Shown here piece after piece: positions 11,400-23,119 of a stretch of DNA of 64,000 bases; within the stretch, counting starts at the first letter, position 1, and every line of letters starts with the position of its first letter. The notes below the pieces were generated by a model. That model was not told the DNA's origin and did no database searches. It saw only the letters and a list, made by a program, of their open reading frames with translations. The stretch spans positions 107,153,001 through 107,217,000 of the forward strand of contig NC_133161.1 in NCBI RefSeq assembly GCF_040802235.1, in the 5' to 3' direction. The position numbers were made by a program, and so were the translations under genes. This DNA comes from Manis javanica (taxonomy: Eukaryota; Chordata; Mammalia; Pholidota; Manidae).

Positions 11400-12640
11400 T
11401 CTCATTTAGCCCTCTTTCTGGGGTTCTGTCCTGTAAGTTTGTTTAGATCATTTTCCTCTACCTGCTCATTTTCTCAGGGATTCTGTGTTTCTTCCTTTCT
11501 ATTAGATGTCTCTGTTATGCTTTCTGGTATAGAGTAATAGCTTTATGAAGAAGGTGTTCTCTGGTGCCCAGAAGCTCAAATTATTTACTCTTTAGAACCT
11601 GGTTCTATTTTGTGGTGGCCCCAGCTACTGTCATGCCATGGGTGGGGCACTTTTCTGTCTGGTGTCTGTAGTGGCCCAAGTCTGTGTGGGCAGTGGCTTG
11701 AGCTGCTGCCTTTGTGATCACCTCAGGAATCTGCTGGGCTCATTGTGGATGGGGCTGCCCTCCACCTGGCCTGCAGCAATGGCAGGGCTGCAGGGCTAAT
11801 GGGGTGGGCAGACAGATGTGCGGTCCTTCCCCAGCTGGACACACAGTACTGGGTTTGGACACCCACAGGGAGGAAGGAGCTCTTGGGGATGGCTCCTCTG
11901 GGCACTCCCTGGTTGGGCTGAAATGGAGCCAAGGAAGCTGGGAGAGTCTCCCTCTGCATGCCAGGCAGCAAACTCTGATACTGCTGCTGGGTCAAGTGGG
12001 CTGGCTCCCAGCCGTGCATGCAAGGGGGATCCTCCAGGACTGCACTGCCACCAATGGGGATGTAGTGTCTGGAGCTCTTGAGAGTTCCGGTCTGCTGGGA
12101 CAAGGAAGTGCTGTGGGGGTATCTTCTACCTGCCCTTTCTCCTGGGGAGAGAGTTCCGTCCAACACTTGCCCTTCTGCTATTCCTCTCACTGGTGGCAGG
12201 TCATTCAGACTGCTGCCTCTGTTTTGCATATCCAGACTAGCACACTGGCTGAAGTCTCAGCCTCCTAAAGTGTTCTTCTTGTCCCTGGAGTCCAGCCCCA
12301 CTAGTCACCAGAACCCAATATACTGTGGGCTTGTGCTCCCAGAGCAGATCTCCAGGGCCAGGTGTGCAGCGCTCCTGGGCTTCTACTGACTCCCTGCTCT
12401 GTTCCTCTTTCTCCTGCCCTGTAGGATATGGTTGGGGGAGGGCTTGGGTCTTGCCCAATCTCGGCTTTGCCACTTTACCTTTTTCTGTGTGGTCCTCTCT
12501 TCTTCCCCCAGTGCAGGGGGTCTGTTCTTTAGGCTTTGGGTCATTTTCAAGTTTTATTGTATTTGCTGTATTTTCTTCTTCTATGTGTTCCTGGGAGGAG
12601 GTTTCCACTTTGAATTCCTCTTCCACCATCTTTAATTCCT
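11400..12640 (-). promoter_or_regulatory. LINE-1 5' UTR / internal promoter region
   Basis: GC-rich sequence between the ORF1 remnant and the L1 5' edge. Long open frames on both strands (up to 184 codons) are explained by base composition and resemble no known protein. The YY1-like site sits at the far end, near 12,630. Confidence 0.6.
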
Positions 12641-12679
12641 ACACCGTGTTCCCTCTCTTTGAACCTGGGCAAAATTTGT

Positions 12680-13105
12680 GTCTGCCTTGACCAATAAAGT
12701 GTAGTAGAGGTGAAGCTTCCAAGGCTACCTCATTAAATGGCAGGCACTTCCACTTGCTCTTAGGGCACTCACTCTTGGCACTCAGCCACCGTGCTGTGAG
12801 GAAGATCAGCTAGTCAGAGAAGTTGTATGGAGATGTTCCAGCAGTGAGCTCAGCTGAGGTCCCAGCCAGCAACTGCCAGCACCAACTGCTGGACACGAGT
12901 AAAGCCTCCTTCAGCTGATTCTAGCCACCAGCCATGAAGTCATAGGTGGTTTACAAGTCTTGCCAGGTAAGGCCCCAGACATCACAGAGCAGAGACAAGC
13001 TCTCTTTACTGCGCCCTGTGCAAATTCCTGATGTACAGGACCAATGAATATAATCCAAGGGTTGTTTAATGTTTGGGGCTCTTTGGTATACAGCAGCAGA
13101 TAACT
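12680..13105 (+). mobile_element. MLT1-like LTR (ERVL-MaLR)
   Basis: The sequence contains the diffuse 'cagctgaggtcccagcc' motif and ends in 'gtttggggctctttggtatacagcagcagataactggca', which matches the pattern of the 3' end of MaLR LTRs (a 'tttggggtggtttgttacgcagcaatagataac' type ending). Boundaries are approximate. Confidence 0.65.
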
Positions 13106-13589
13106 GGCATACCATGTAATAGGAGAAAATGAGGGTTGAAGGGTGATAGGAGTCTGGTGAACTTTTTTTCTGATTAGTTCTCTTTTGAGGTAGGAAGCAA
13201 GATCCCCATTGACAGTGGGCAGGAAGACAAGAGGTGTAGGAATTTGAGAAGAGAGGAGAAGGTATTAAAACATCCAGGGACCAGGCCTAGTGCACATCCT
13301 GGCCACAGCTCTCAAGAGCTCAAAAGCACTAATGCCAAAAAGAGAGGCACATGCCAAGTTCTTGTTAGGCTGTGCTTCAGAGTTATTTTCCAGTTTCTAA
13401 TTGTGATAATGAGGCATGATTACATTGGCAAATTTGAAATCATTGATGTTTACAGAGCTGGGAATTTGGCGAACCTCACAGGTGGTTTGGTTTTATTGTG
13501 CCAATAACCAAAGCTGGTATTGTGGACCGAGAGGAGGCACAAGAAAAATACACAGGAGAGAAAGTTATGGGATTCTTTTTCTAGGGATG
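13106..13589. other. Intergenic stretch without recognised gene
   Basis: No protein similarity, RNA gene or repeat family that I recognise; short open frames only. Confidence 0.4.
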
Positions 13590-14025
13590 TGATACACACA
13601 TAGACATAAAATACCTCAACGAAAAAAAATGAGATGACATTCTGGCACATGCTACAACTATACATGAACCTTGAAAATATTAGGCTCAGTGCAATAAGCC
13701 AGAGATAAAAAAACAAATATTGTATGATTCAATTTACATGAAATATTCAGAATAAACAAATATGTACATACTGAAAGTAGATTAGTGGTTACCAGGGCAC
13801 TGGGGAAAGGAGAGAATGGAGAATTAGTGTGTAATGTGAACAGTTTCTTTGGGGTGAAAAAGTTCTGGGAAGGAATTCTGGAGTGGGATGCCAGATGGAG
13901 TGACCTGCGAATGTTGATGATTGCACAACATTGTGAACATGGTTTATGGCACTGAATTGTGTCCTCTAAAATGGTATATTTTAGGTTATGTACCTTTTGC
14001 TACAATTTCAATTTTTTAAGGATAC
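13590..14025 (+). mobile_element. Old LINE-1 3' end fragment
   Basis: The order 'tgtatgattcaatttacatg', 'attagtggttaccagggc', 'gaatggagaattagtgtgt', 'ttgcacaacattgtgaa' and a final 'tacaatttcaattttttaa' follows ancient L1M 3' UTRs. Confidence 0.6.
13871..13907 (+). repeat. Short dispersed direct repeat, copy 1
   Basis: A segment of about 37 bp containing TCTGGAGTGGGATGCC recurs with few changes at 14361-14397. This copy lies within the old L1 3' fragment. Confidence 0.6.
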
Positions 14026-14879
14026 TGAAAGAGTAAATGGGTTAAGGTTCTTAGAGTGATTTGCCAGACAACATTAGCACTTCCTTGAGGTCCAAGGTCC
14101 TGAAGGTCAAGGAGATGCGTCAACATGATTAAGGGTTTTTCTCCAGCCACTCATCTGAGCAGGGACAGCCCACATTAGGTGGATAGTTGGGGTCCTCCCT
14201 CTGAGTGAAAGGAGCCAAAGGAGTTCAGGACTGGTGCAGGGAAGCAATTGCAGTGATCAGCCACAGGTTGTAAACTGGGTGAGGGCAGAGTGGTCCTGAA
14301 GGAGGTGGAAAGAGTGGAAAGCAGTTGGATTAATGGAACGGAGGTCCTGGTAAGGTTGAAGGAACTCTGGAGTGGGATGCCAAATGGAGTGATCTGGAAA
14401 AGCCCACGTGGGGGTGCTGGTGTGGGATGCCTGAAGCTGAGGTTGTGCAGGGAGCGGATGTAGGTGCTGGTTGAGACCAGAGTCCACTCCGGTCATGGAA
14501 GGAGGACGGGTCTGAGGGATGCTGGAGGCAAGGTGTTTGGGGAGGAGAGTCCAGGCGCTGAGAAGCCAGGGCCCTGGGACAGTCATCTCCCTGGGACAGT
14601 CATCTCCGTTCATTCAGAAATGCCCCAGATGTTCCAAATGGAAAGGACAGGAAAGCATAACCACAGCTGGAAGACTGAGAGCGAGGGAGCCAGGATTTCA
14701 TTATGCACCCAGCCAGCATGACAGGTGGTAGAGTGGGATTCATGACCTTCAAAAATGGAAGGTCAGAAACACGGGAAAATAGTGGCATGAGTAGTTCAGT
14801 GGAAATCTCCCCAAAACATATATATTTATGCAAAATACAATAAATACAACTATTCTTAAAAGGGACACCAATGGATACA
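14026..14879. other. Intergenic stretch without recognised gene
   Basis: No gene recognised. It contains the second copy of the 37-bp direct repeat (14361-14397). CAGGATTTC-type and A/T-rich sequence precedes the 5' end of L1 element 2. Confidence 0.4.
14361..14397 (+). repeat. Short dispersed direct repeat, copy 2
   Basis: Near-match of 13871-13907, about 490 bp downstream and outside any L1 that I recognise. Confidence 0.6.
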
Positions 14880-14899
14880 ATACAATAGCCAGGATACAT

Positions 14900-16017
14900 C
14901 TACATCTGCGAGAACTCAACAGCATACGAAGGGGGTAAGATACAAGCTGCGGCCAGGCAGGACCCGAACGCCCCCCACCCCCACCCCAGAACCTGGCAGA
15001 AAGAAAGGAGTCAGAATGGGAAGGTAGTGAAAACCCAGGACTGCTAAACAAACACCTCTAGAAATCCGCACCCGGAGCGCAGACACAAGGTGGACTTGTA
15101 TATTAGAGAAACAGAAAAGCAAAATCTGTGGGCAGGTCCCTGCAAACAGCGCCCCTAAGACAAAAGAAAAGCGAGTGCTTTTTGCAAGTCTTAAAGAGAC
15201 AGGAACCCCATTGCTGGACGAAGTCGTCCCAGCACACACAACCAGCGGCTGGGAATCCCGGGGAACTTTAGGTGCACTTACCCCCTGGGTGGCAGCGCAG
15301 CTCTGAAGCCCCTTACAGCACTACACAGCCTGCCAGTCATTCCCCCAACTGGTGTGGACCCCGACACACCGGCCCAGGAGTGGGAGAGTGGCAGCGTGTG
15401 CTGGGGGTGGTTTTGCCCAAGGGGACCAGGAGTGATCCGCGTGTGCAAGTGGTGCCAGAGGGAACCGGGAGCGGCTCGTGCCAGCCCCCCACGGTGGCAA
15501 CCAAGCAGCCCAGGAACAGCTTGTACACGCCGGTGGCAGCGGTGCCAGAGGAGACCGGGAGAGGTCCGCGCGAGCCCGCGGCAGCAGCGACTGACCAGCC
15601 TGGGAGTGGCCCATGCATGCCAGTGGAGGCGGCGCCAGAGGGCCAAGGGAGAGGCCCATGCACACCTGCAGCAGTGCCAGAGGGAGCACCCGTGCTCCCA
15701 GCAGTCACGCGGAATCCCAGCCTGACGCACAGCCTCCCAGGCCACACCCAAAGGCCGCTGTTGGCACACAGTTCCCGGGCAGGGGTGCTGCTATCGCGGA
15801 GGAGTGCACCTGGTGTGCCTGCCACTCCCTGGAGGGCTCTGCACTGCTCTAACAGACACCCCGCCCACAGCAGTTTAGGGGATTAACCCGGTGGCTGCTC
15901 CAGAAGTGCAGGTAACTGTCACAGACAGTGGAGAAGGGCAAGGCCTCCAGCAAGCAGGGAAGGACTTTCTTCTCCCAGGTGACAAACCCGCAACCTGCCT
16001 ACAGCCACCACTATCAC
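14900..16017 (+). promoter_or_regulatory. LINE-1 element 2 5' UTR with tandem repeats
   Basis: The stretch between the L1 5' edge and ORF1 is GC- and CpG-rich, as expected of an L1 internal promoter. It holds a short tandem repeat array (15,417-15,720). Overlapping long open frames on both strands (204 codons on plus, 163 on minus) are composition effects within the repeat array. Confidence 0.65.
15417..15720 (+). repeat. Imperfect tandem repeat (~40-47 bp unit) in L1 5' UTR
   Basis: About six to seven diverged units follow each other. Most begin near CCAGAGGG or CCAAGGGGA, pass through a GGGAG(A/C)GG core and end in a (G/C)CRGYGG-type block; alternate units are more alike, giving a higher-order period near 90 bp. 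Unit borders were set by eye. Confidence 0.6.
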
Positions 16018-17016
16018 CATTAAGAGGCAAAAAAATTTAGTCCAGTCCAAGATAATTCAGACAACACCTAAGAGAGGATCCGCAGAGACAGACCTAACCA
16101 GTCTCTCTGAAAAAGAATTTGAAATAAAAATCATTAACATGCTGATGTAGCTTCAGAGAAATATACAAGAGCTAAGGGATGACATGTGGAGGGAGTTTAC
16201 AGAAACAAAAAAATCTCTGGAAGGATTTATAAGCAGAATGGATAAGATGTAAGAGGCCATTGATGGAATATAAACCAGAGAACAGGAACGCATAGAGGCT
16301 GAAACAGAGAGAGATAAAAGGATATCCAGGGATGAAACAATATTAAGAGAACTGTATGACCAATCCAAAAGGAGCCATATCCGCATTGTAGGGGTACCAG
16401 TAGAAGAAGAGAGAGAAAAAGGAATAGAAAGTGTCTTTGAAGAAATAATTGCTGAGAACTTCCCCAAACTGGGGGAGGAAATAGTTGCCCAGACTACCAA
16501 AGCACACAGAACTCACCAGAGAAGGGGTCCAAAGAGGACAGCACGAAGACACATAATAATAAAAGTGGCAAAGATCAAGGACAAGGACAGAGTATTAAAG
16601 GCACCAGAGAGAGAAAAATGGTCACCTACAAAGGAAAACCCATCAGGCTATCATCAGACTTCTCAACAGAAACCTTCCAGGCCAGAGGAGAATGCGATGA
16701 TATATTTAATGCAATGAAACAGAAGGGCCTTGAGCCAAGGATACTGTATCCAGCACGATTATCATTTAAATATGAAGGAGGGATTAAACAATTCCCAGAC
16801 AAGCAAAAGTTGAGGGAATTTACCTCCCACAAACCAAGCTCTACAGGGTATTTTAGAGGGACTGCTCTAGATGGGAGCACTCCTAAAAAGAGCACAGAAA
16901 AAAACACCCAACATATGAAGAATAGAGGAGGAGGAATAAGAAGCAAGAGAAATAAAGAATCATCAGACAGTGTTTATAATAGCTCAATAAGCGAGTTAAG
17001 TAAGACAGTAAGGTAG
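16018..17016 (+). pseudogene. LINE-1 ORF1 pseudogene (element 2)
   Basis: The reading begins with an N-terminal stretch (IKRQKNLVQ) in which the expected ATG is ATT. It continues through a Glu/Lys-rich coiled coil and an RNA-recognition domain (RIVGVPVEEE, then RHIIIKVAKIKDK), then changes frame near 16,620. The second frame (KGKPIRLSSDFS and ARLSFKYEGGIKQF) supplies the C-terminal domain to TAG at 17,014. In-frame stops lie near 16,150 and 16,250-16,275. The product would be the L1 RNA-binding protein, but it is clearly broken. Confidence 0.85.
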
Positions 17017-17065
17017 TAAAAAAGCAAATCTTGAACCTTTGGGAATCACGAATCTAAAGCCTGCA

Positions 17066-20000
17066 ATGGCAATAAGTACATATCTTTCAATAATCACCCT
17101 AAATGTAAATGGACTGAAGGCACCAATCAAAACAGAGAGTAATAGAATGGATAAAAAAGCAAGACCCATGTATATGCTGCTTACAAGAGACACACCTCAA
17201 ACCCAAAGACATGCACAGATTAAAAGTCAAGGGATGGAAAAACATATTTCACGCGAAAACAGAGAAAAAAGCAGGGGTTGCAATACTAGTATCAGACAAA
17301 ATAGACTTCAAAACAAAGAAAGTAACAAGAGATAAAGTAGGACATTACATAATGATAAAGGGCTCAGTCCAACAAGAGGATATCACCATTCTAAATATAT
17401 ATGCACCCAACACAGGAACACCAACATATGTGAAACAAATACTAACAGAACTAAAGAGGGAAATAGACCGCAATGCATTCATTTTGGGAGACTTCAACAC
17501 ACCACTCACTCCAAAGGACAGATCCACCAGACAGAAAGTAAGTAAGGACACAGAGGCACTGAACAACACACTAAAACAGATGGACCTAATAGACATCTAT
17601 AGAACTCTACATTGAAAAGCAACAGGATACACATTCTTCTCAAGTGCACATGGAACATTCTCCAGAACAGACCACATACAAGGCCACAAAAAGAGCCTCA
17701 GTAAATTCCAAAAGATTGAAATCCTACCAACCAAATTTTCAGAACTACTAGAAATAAATTGTACAAAGAAAGCAAAAAGGCTCACAAACACATGGAGGCT
17801 TAACAGGCTCCTAAATAATCAATGGATCAATGACCAAATTAAAATGAAGATCCAGCAATATATGGCAACAAATGACAACAACAACACAAAGCCCCAACTA
17901 CTGTGGGACGCAGCAAAAGCAGTCTTAAGAGGAAAGTATATAGCAATCCAGGCATATTTAAAGAAAGAAGAATAATCCAAAATGAATAATCTAATGTCAC
18001 AATTATAAAAATTCAAAAAGAAGAACAAATGAGGCCTAAGGTCAGCTGAATGAGGGACATAATAAAGATCAGAGAAGAAATAAATAAAATTGAGAAGAAT
18101 GAAACAATAGAAAAAAATCAAAGAAACCAAGAGCTGGTTCTTTGAGAGAATAAACAAAATAGATAAGCCTCTAGCCAGACTTATTAAGAGAAAAAGAGAA
18201 TCAACACACATCAACAGAATCAGAAACGAGAAAGGAAAAATCACGACAGACCCCAGAGAAATACAAAGAATTACTAGAGAATACTATGAAAACCTATATG
18301 CTAAGAAGGTGCAAAACCTAAGAGAAATGGACAACTTTCTAGAAAAATACAACCTTCCAAGACTGAACCAGAAAGAAACAGAAAATCTAAACAGACCAAT
18401 TACCAGCAACGAAATTGAAGCGGTAATAAAAAAACTACCCAAGAACAAAACCCCGGGCCAGATGGATTTACCTTGGAATTTTATCAGACATACAGAGAAG
18501 ACATAATACCTATTCTCCTTAAAGTTTTCCAACAATTAGAAGAGGAGGGAATACTCCCAAACTCATTCAATGAAGCCAACATCACCCTAATACCAAAACC
18601 AGGCAAAGACGCCACCAAAAAAGAAAACTACTGACCAATATCCCTGATGAATGTAGATGCAAAAATACTCAACAAAGTATTAGCAAACTGAATTAAAAAA
18701 TACATCAAAAGGATCATACACCATGACCAAGTGGGATTCATCCCAGGGATGCAAGGATGGTACAACATTCGAAAATCCATCTACATCATCCACCACATCG
18801 ACAAAAAGGACAAAAACCACAGAATCATCTCCATAGATGCTGAAAAAGCATTCGACAAAATTCAACATCCATTCATGATAAAAACTCTCAACAAAATGGG
18901 TATAGAAGGCAAGTACCTCAACATAATAAAGGCTATATATGATAAACCCACAACTAACATCGTACTGAACAGCGAGAGGCTGAAAGCTTTTACTCTGAGA
19001 TCGGGAACAAGACAGGGATGCCCACTCTCTCCATTGTTAGTCAACATAGTACTGGAGGTCCTAGCCACAGCAATTAGACAAAACAAAGAAATACAAGGAA
19101 TCCAGATTGGTAAAGAAGAAGTCAAACTGTCACTATTTGCAGATGACATGATAGTATACATAAAAAACCCTAAAGACTCCACTGCAAAACTACTAGAACT
19201 AATATCGGAATTCAGCAATGTTGCAGGATACAAAATTAACACACAGAAATCTGTAGCTTTCCTATACACTAACAATGAACTAATAGAAAGAGAAATCAGG
19301 AAAACAATTCCATTCACAATAGCATCAAAAAGAATAAAATACCTAGGAATAAACCTAACCAAGGAAGTGAAACACCTATACCCTAAAAACTACAAGACAC
19401 TCTTAAGAGAAATTAAAGAGGTCACTAACAAATGGAAACTCATCCCATGCTCCTGGCTAGGAAGAATTAATATCATCAAAATGGCCATCCTGCCCAAAAC
19501 AATATACAGATTTGATGCAATCCCTATCAAATTACCAACAGCATTCTTCAATGAACTGGAACAAATCGTTCAAAAATTCATATGGAACTGTCAAAGACCC
19601 CGAATAGCCAACACAATCCTGAGAAGGAAGAATAAAGTGGGGAGGATCTCGCTCCCCAAGTTCAAGCTCTACTACAAAGCCACAGTAATCAAGAAATCAA
19701 GACAATTTGGTACTGGCACAAGAACAGAGCCACAGACCAGTGAAACAGAATAGAGACTCCAGACATTAACCCAAACATATATGGCCAATTAATATTTGAT
19801 AAAGGAGCCATGGACTTACAATGGGGAAATGACAGTCTCTTCAGCAGATGGTGCTGGAAAAACTGGACAGCTATGTGTAAGAGAATGGAACTGGATCACT
19901 GTCTAATCCCACACACAAAAGTAAATTCGAAATGGATCAAAGACCTGAATGTAAGTCATGAAACCATAAAACTCTTAGAAAAAAACATAGGCAAAAATCT

Positions 20001-20871
20001 CATGGACATAAACATCAGTGACTTCTTCATGAACATATCTCCCTGGGCAAAGGAAACAAAGGCAAAAATGAACAAGTGGGACTATATCAAGCTAAAAAGC
20101 TTCTGTACAGCAAAGGACACCATCAATAGAACAAAAAGGTATGCTACAGTACGGGAGAACATATTCATAAATGACAGATCCGATAAAGGATTGACATCCA
20201 AAATATATGAAGAGCTCACATGCCTCAACAAACAAAAAGCAAATAATCCAATTAAAAAATGGGCAGAGGAGCTGAATAGACAGTTCTCTTAAGAAATCCA
20301 GATGGCCAACAGACACATGAAAAGATGCTCCACATCACTAATCATCAGAGAAATGCAAATTAAAACCACAATGAGATATCACCTCACACCAGTAAGGATG
20401 GCCATCATTGAAAAGACAAACAACAACAAATGTTGGTGAGGTTGTGGAGAAAAGGGAACCCTCCTACACTGCAGGTGGGAATGTAAACTAGTTCAACCAT
20501 TGTGGAAAGCAGTATGGAGATTCCTCAGAATGCTCAATATAGAAATACCATTTGACCCAGGAATTCCATTTCTAGGAATTTACCCTAAGAATGCAGCACT
20601 CCATTTTGAAAAAGACAGATGCACCCCTATGTTTATCACTGCACTGCTTACAATAGCCAAGATATGGAAGCAACCTAAATGTCCATCAGTAGATGAATGG
20701 ATAAAGAAGATGTGGTACATATACACAATGGAATATTATGCAGCCATAAGAAAAAAACAGATCCTACCATTTGCAACAACATGGATGGAGCTAGAGGGTA
20801 TTATGCTCAGTGAAATAAGCCAAGCGGAGAAGGACAAGTACCAAATGATTTCACTCATATGTGGAGTATAA
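17066..20871 (+). pseudogene. LINE-1 ORF2 pseudogene (element 2)
   Basis: ORF2p pieces occur in order with frame changes. The endonuclease lies at 17,066-17,615 (stop TGA at 17,613), the linker at about 17,800-18,500, the RT at 18,731-19,753, then the C-terminal domains at 19,810-20,292 and 20,500-20,871. Here the RT box is the normal FADD (19,136-19,147), unlike L1 element 1. The C-terminus ends ISLICGV before TAA, which shows the usual stop position of this L1 lineage. Confidence 0.9.
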
Positions 20872-21224
20872 GAACAAAGAAAAACTGAAGGAACAAAACA
20901 GCAGCAGCATCACAGAACCCAAGAATGGACTAATAGTTACCAAAGGGAAAGGGACTGGGAATGATGGGTGGGAAGGGAGGGATAAGGGTGGGGAAAAAGA
21001 AAGAGGGCATTACGATTAGCTTGTATTGTATGGGGGGAGCATGGGGAGGACTGTGCAACACAGAGAAGACAAGTAGTGATTTTACAGCATATTAGTACGC
21101 AGATAGACAGTGGCTATGAAGGGGTATGTGGGGGGTACTTTGTGAAGGGGGGAACCTAGTAAACATAATGTTCTTTCTGTAATTGTAGATTAATGATACC
21201 AAAATAAAAAATAAAAATAAAAAG

Positions 21225-21575
21225 GAATGAACTACTGATACATGCAAAAACATGAGTAGATCTCAAAAGCATCATGCAATGTACACGAAACAGGATGCAA
21301 AAAGCTACATACTGCATGATTCCACTAATGTGAAAATCGAGAAGAGATCAAACTGATCCTTAGTGACCAAAAACAGCTCAGTAGTTGCCTGAGCCTGGGG
21401 TGGAGGGTGGGACAGACCGCAAAGGAGCAGGGAGAAATTTGGTGGTGGCAGGAATATTGTGTATGTAAATTGTGGTTTTCATGAGCATATGCATCTGTCA
21501 AAACTCATCTAATTGTTGACTCTAATGATGCAGTTTATTGTATCAAATTATAACTCAATAAGGTTGATCCCTGCC
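21225..21575 (+). mobile_element. Old L1M 3' end, truncated at the duplication edge (unit A)
   Basis: It starts at GGAATGAACTACTGATACATG directly after the tail of L1 element 2 and continues through the typical L1M 3' UTR to an A-rich end. In unit B the same L1M extends about 100 bp further left (44,415-44,516), so the upstream part is missing here. Confidence 0.75.
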
Positions 21576-23119
21576 CCCCAGTGAAAGCAGACTGGGAGGG
21601 CAGTTCAATAAGCCTACATATATTGATTGTTCTCTACAAGAGGAAAAACTGAGTCATTAGTCTGTGCCTGCCTGCCCCCCATACTGTTATTCTGAGTCCA
21701 GAACTCAGGTCCAACCCAATCCAAGACCAGCCTGAGCCTCCCGCCCAAGTCAGGTTCCTTCAAAAAAGCTAGAAGAGTGTCCCAGTAATAGGGGTGGGTG
21801 GCACAATGGAGGAAGGGAGGGAAAGGTAGGAGCCCCATCCCAGAGTGGCTGTCCAGGTGCTTTTCCTCTGTTCTTATGTAACCTTCACCAGTGGCCTTTG
21901 GGTAAGACATAGCCATTGTCACCAGAGGGTGAGGCTCAGCAGTGCCTGTCCAGGTAGTAGCAGAATCTGAACCAGGGTGACAGTGACAGCCTCTTAAAGC
22001 CAAGCGGCTCTGAAGCCAAATCATTCATTCTGCAAATATTGGGTACCTACTATGTGCAGGCCCCATGCTGTGCTGGACATATGGCAGTGAACAGGAGAAA
22101 GGTGGCTCCCTCATGGGGTGATCACATCCTAGTAGAGGCCAGGTCTGGGAACCACTGAAGCCCCAGTCCACCCTGGGAAGGTTGGGATGGTTCCAATCTT
22201 TCTGTATAACATAGATCAACATTTTAGGCAAATTAGTGGCATGTGCCCAACAGATTTTTTAAGTGGCATAGAAAAAAGTGGGTAGGTACTGTTTGGTGGA
22301 ATTTAGCCCAGTTACAGAGTTTTTGTATGGACACACATTGTCTATCCAGATTGTATATGCAATATATTACATGTGCAGGTATGCACCTTTTTAAACAGGC
22401 AGCCCTCATAAGCTAAATCTAATGCACTTCCAAGAAAGCATTAAACCGCACCTATCTTAAGCAGGGAGAACGATGCCTTCGCAGCTCCACCCAAAACCCC
22501 AGCTGATTTCCCTACGTATCATTACAACAATCTTAAACACTTACATAACAACCCACGAGGGACTTTGGCATACTAGAAAGCATTGGAAATCTCAGTGACT
22601 AAGTTATTCAACACTTAACAAACTCATTAGTGGTTATGCTGTGTGCAATACACGATTCTGTCCAGAACCAGATGTGAATTATATTTTCCTTCTGTACTTC
22701 AATGATCATAAGATGTAACTAAATAAACTGAAAAAAGATGCTAAAGATACTCAAGATACCATCTATAATGGAACCCAAAATCGGTGCTGCTTCTAGGCAC
22801 CTAGCAAAAGTCTACTTAGGGACCAAGGTTGGGGGTGATAGTATCAGTAGCATGTGACACGCTGCAGCAGTGTGCAAGACAGGATCCTGCTCAGACAGGT
22901 GAGCCACACCTGGTATCATCCATATCCTGGATATCTATAGGATTTCAGCAGTTGCAGAGCAGTTTTTAATTCAAATAGCAAATTCTGGATTTAAAAAAGC
23001 ACGTCATTATTGGGGATGATTTGGAAGTCACAGTTCAGCTACCAATGGAATCTTGCATTCCCACATAAGTGATTATGGTGGAAATGAATTCCACAATAAG
23101 CTGTGCGAAATTCTTAACT
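21576..23119. other. Unit A intergenic sequence
   Basis: No gene recognised. About 22,030-22,150 has an ancient-repeat phrase ('ctactatgtgcaggcccc'). The counterpart in unit B is 44,871-46,289, which lacks part of it. Confidence 0.4.

Larger units (their letters stand above)
6862..12640 (-). mobile_element. Older near-full-length LINE-1 (minus strand)
   Basis: Read on the minus strand this is 5' UTR (about 12,640-11,400), ORF1 remnant (about 11,397-10,927), a spacer of roughly 540 bp, ORF2 remnants (10,383-7,130) and a 3' end with A-rich tail near 6,862. The 5' extremity contains AAAGATGGTGG, close to the YY1-binding AAGATGG core common at L1 starts, which supports an essentially complete 5' end. 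Many frameshifts and stops show it is much older than L1 elements 1 and 2. Confidence 0.85.
14880..21224 (+). mobile_element. LINE-1 element 2 (near full length, ORFs broken)
   Basis: It has a GC-rich 5' UTR (about 14,900-16,017), an ORF1 with stops and a frameshift (16,018-17,016), an ORF2 with several frameshifts and stops (17,066-20,871), a G-rich 3' UTR and an A-rich tail of repeated AATAAAA blocks ending at 21,224. The 5' boundary is approximate. The tail abuts the left edge of duplication unit A. I found no convincing target-site duplication linking the two ends. Confidence 0.9.

Noticed and set aside
11714-12268. 184-codon plus-strand frame
   Set aside because: Antisense to an L1 5' UTR, low-complexity composition, no family resemblance.
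15272-15886. 204-codon plus-strand and 163-codon minus-strand frames
   Set aside because: Both lie in the GC-rich tandem repeats of an L1 5' UTR; the repeated peptide pattern reflects the DNA repeat.
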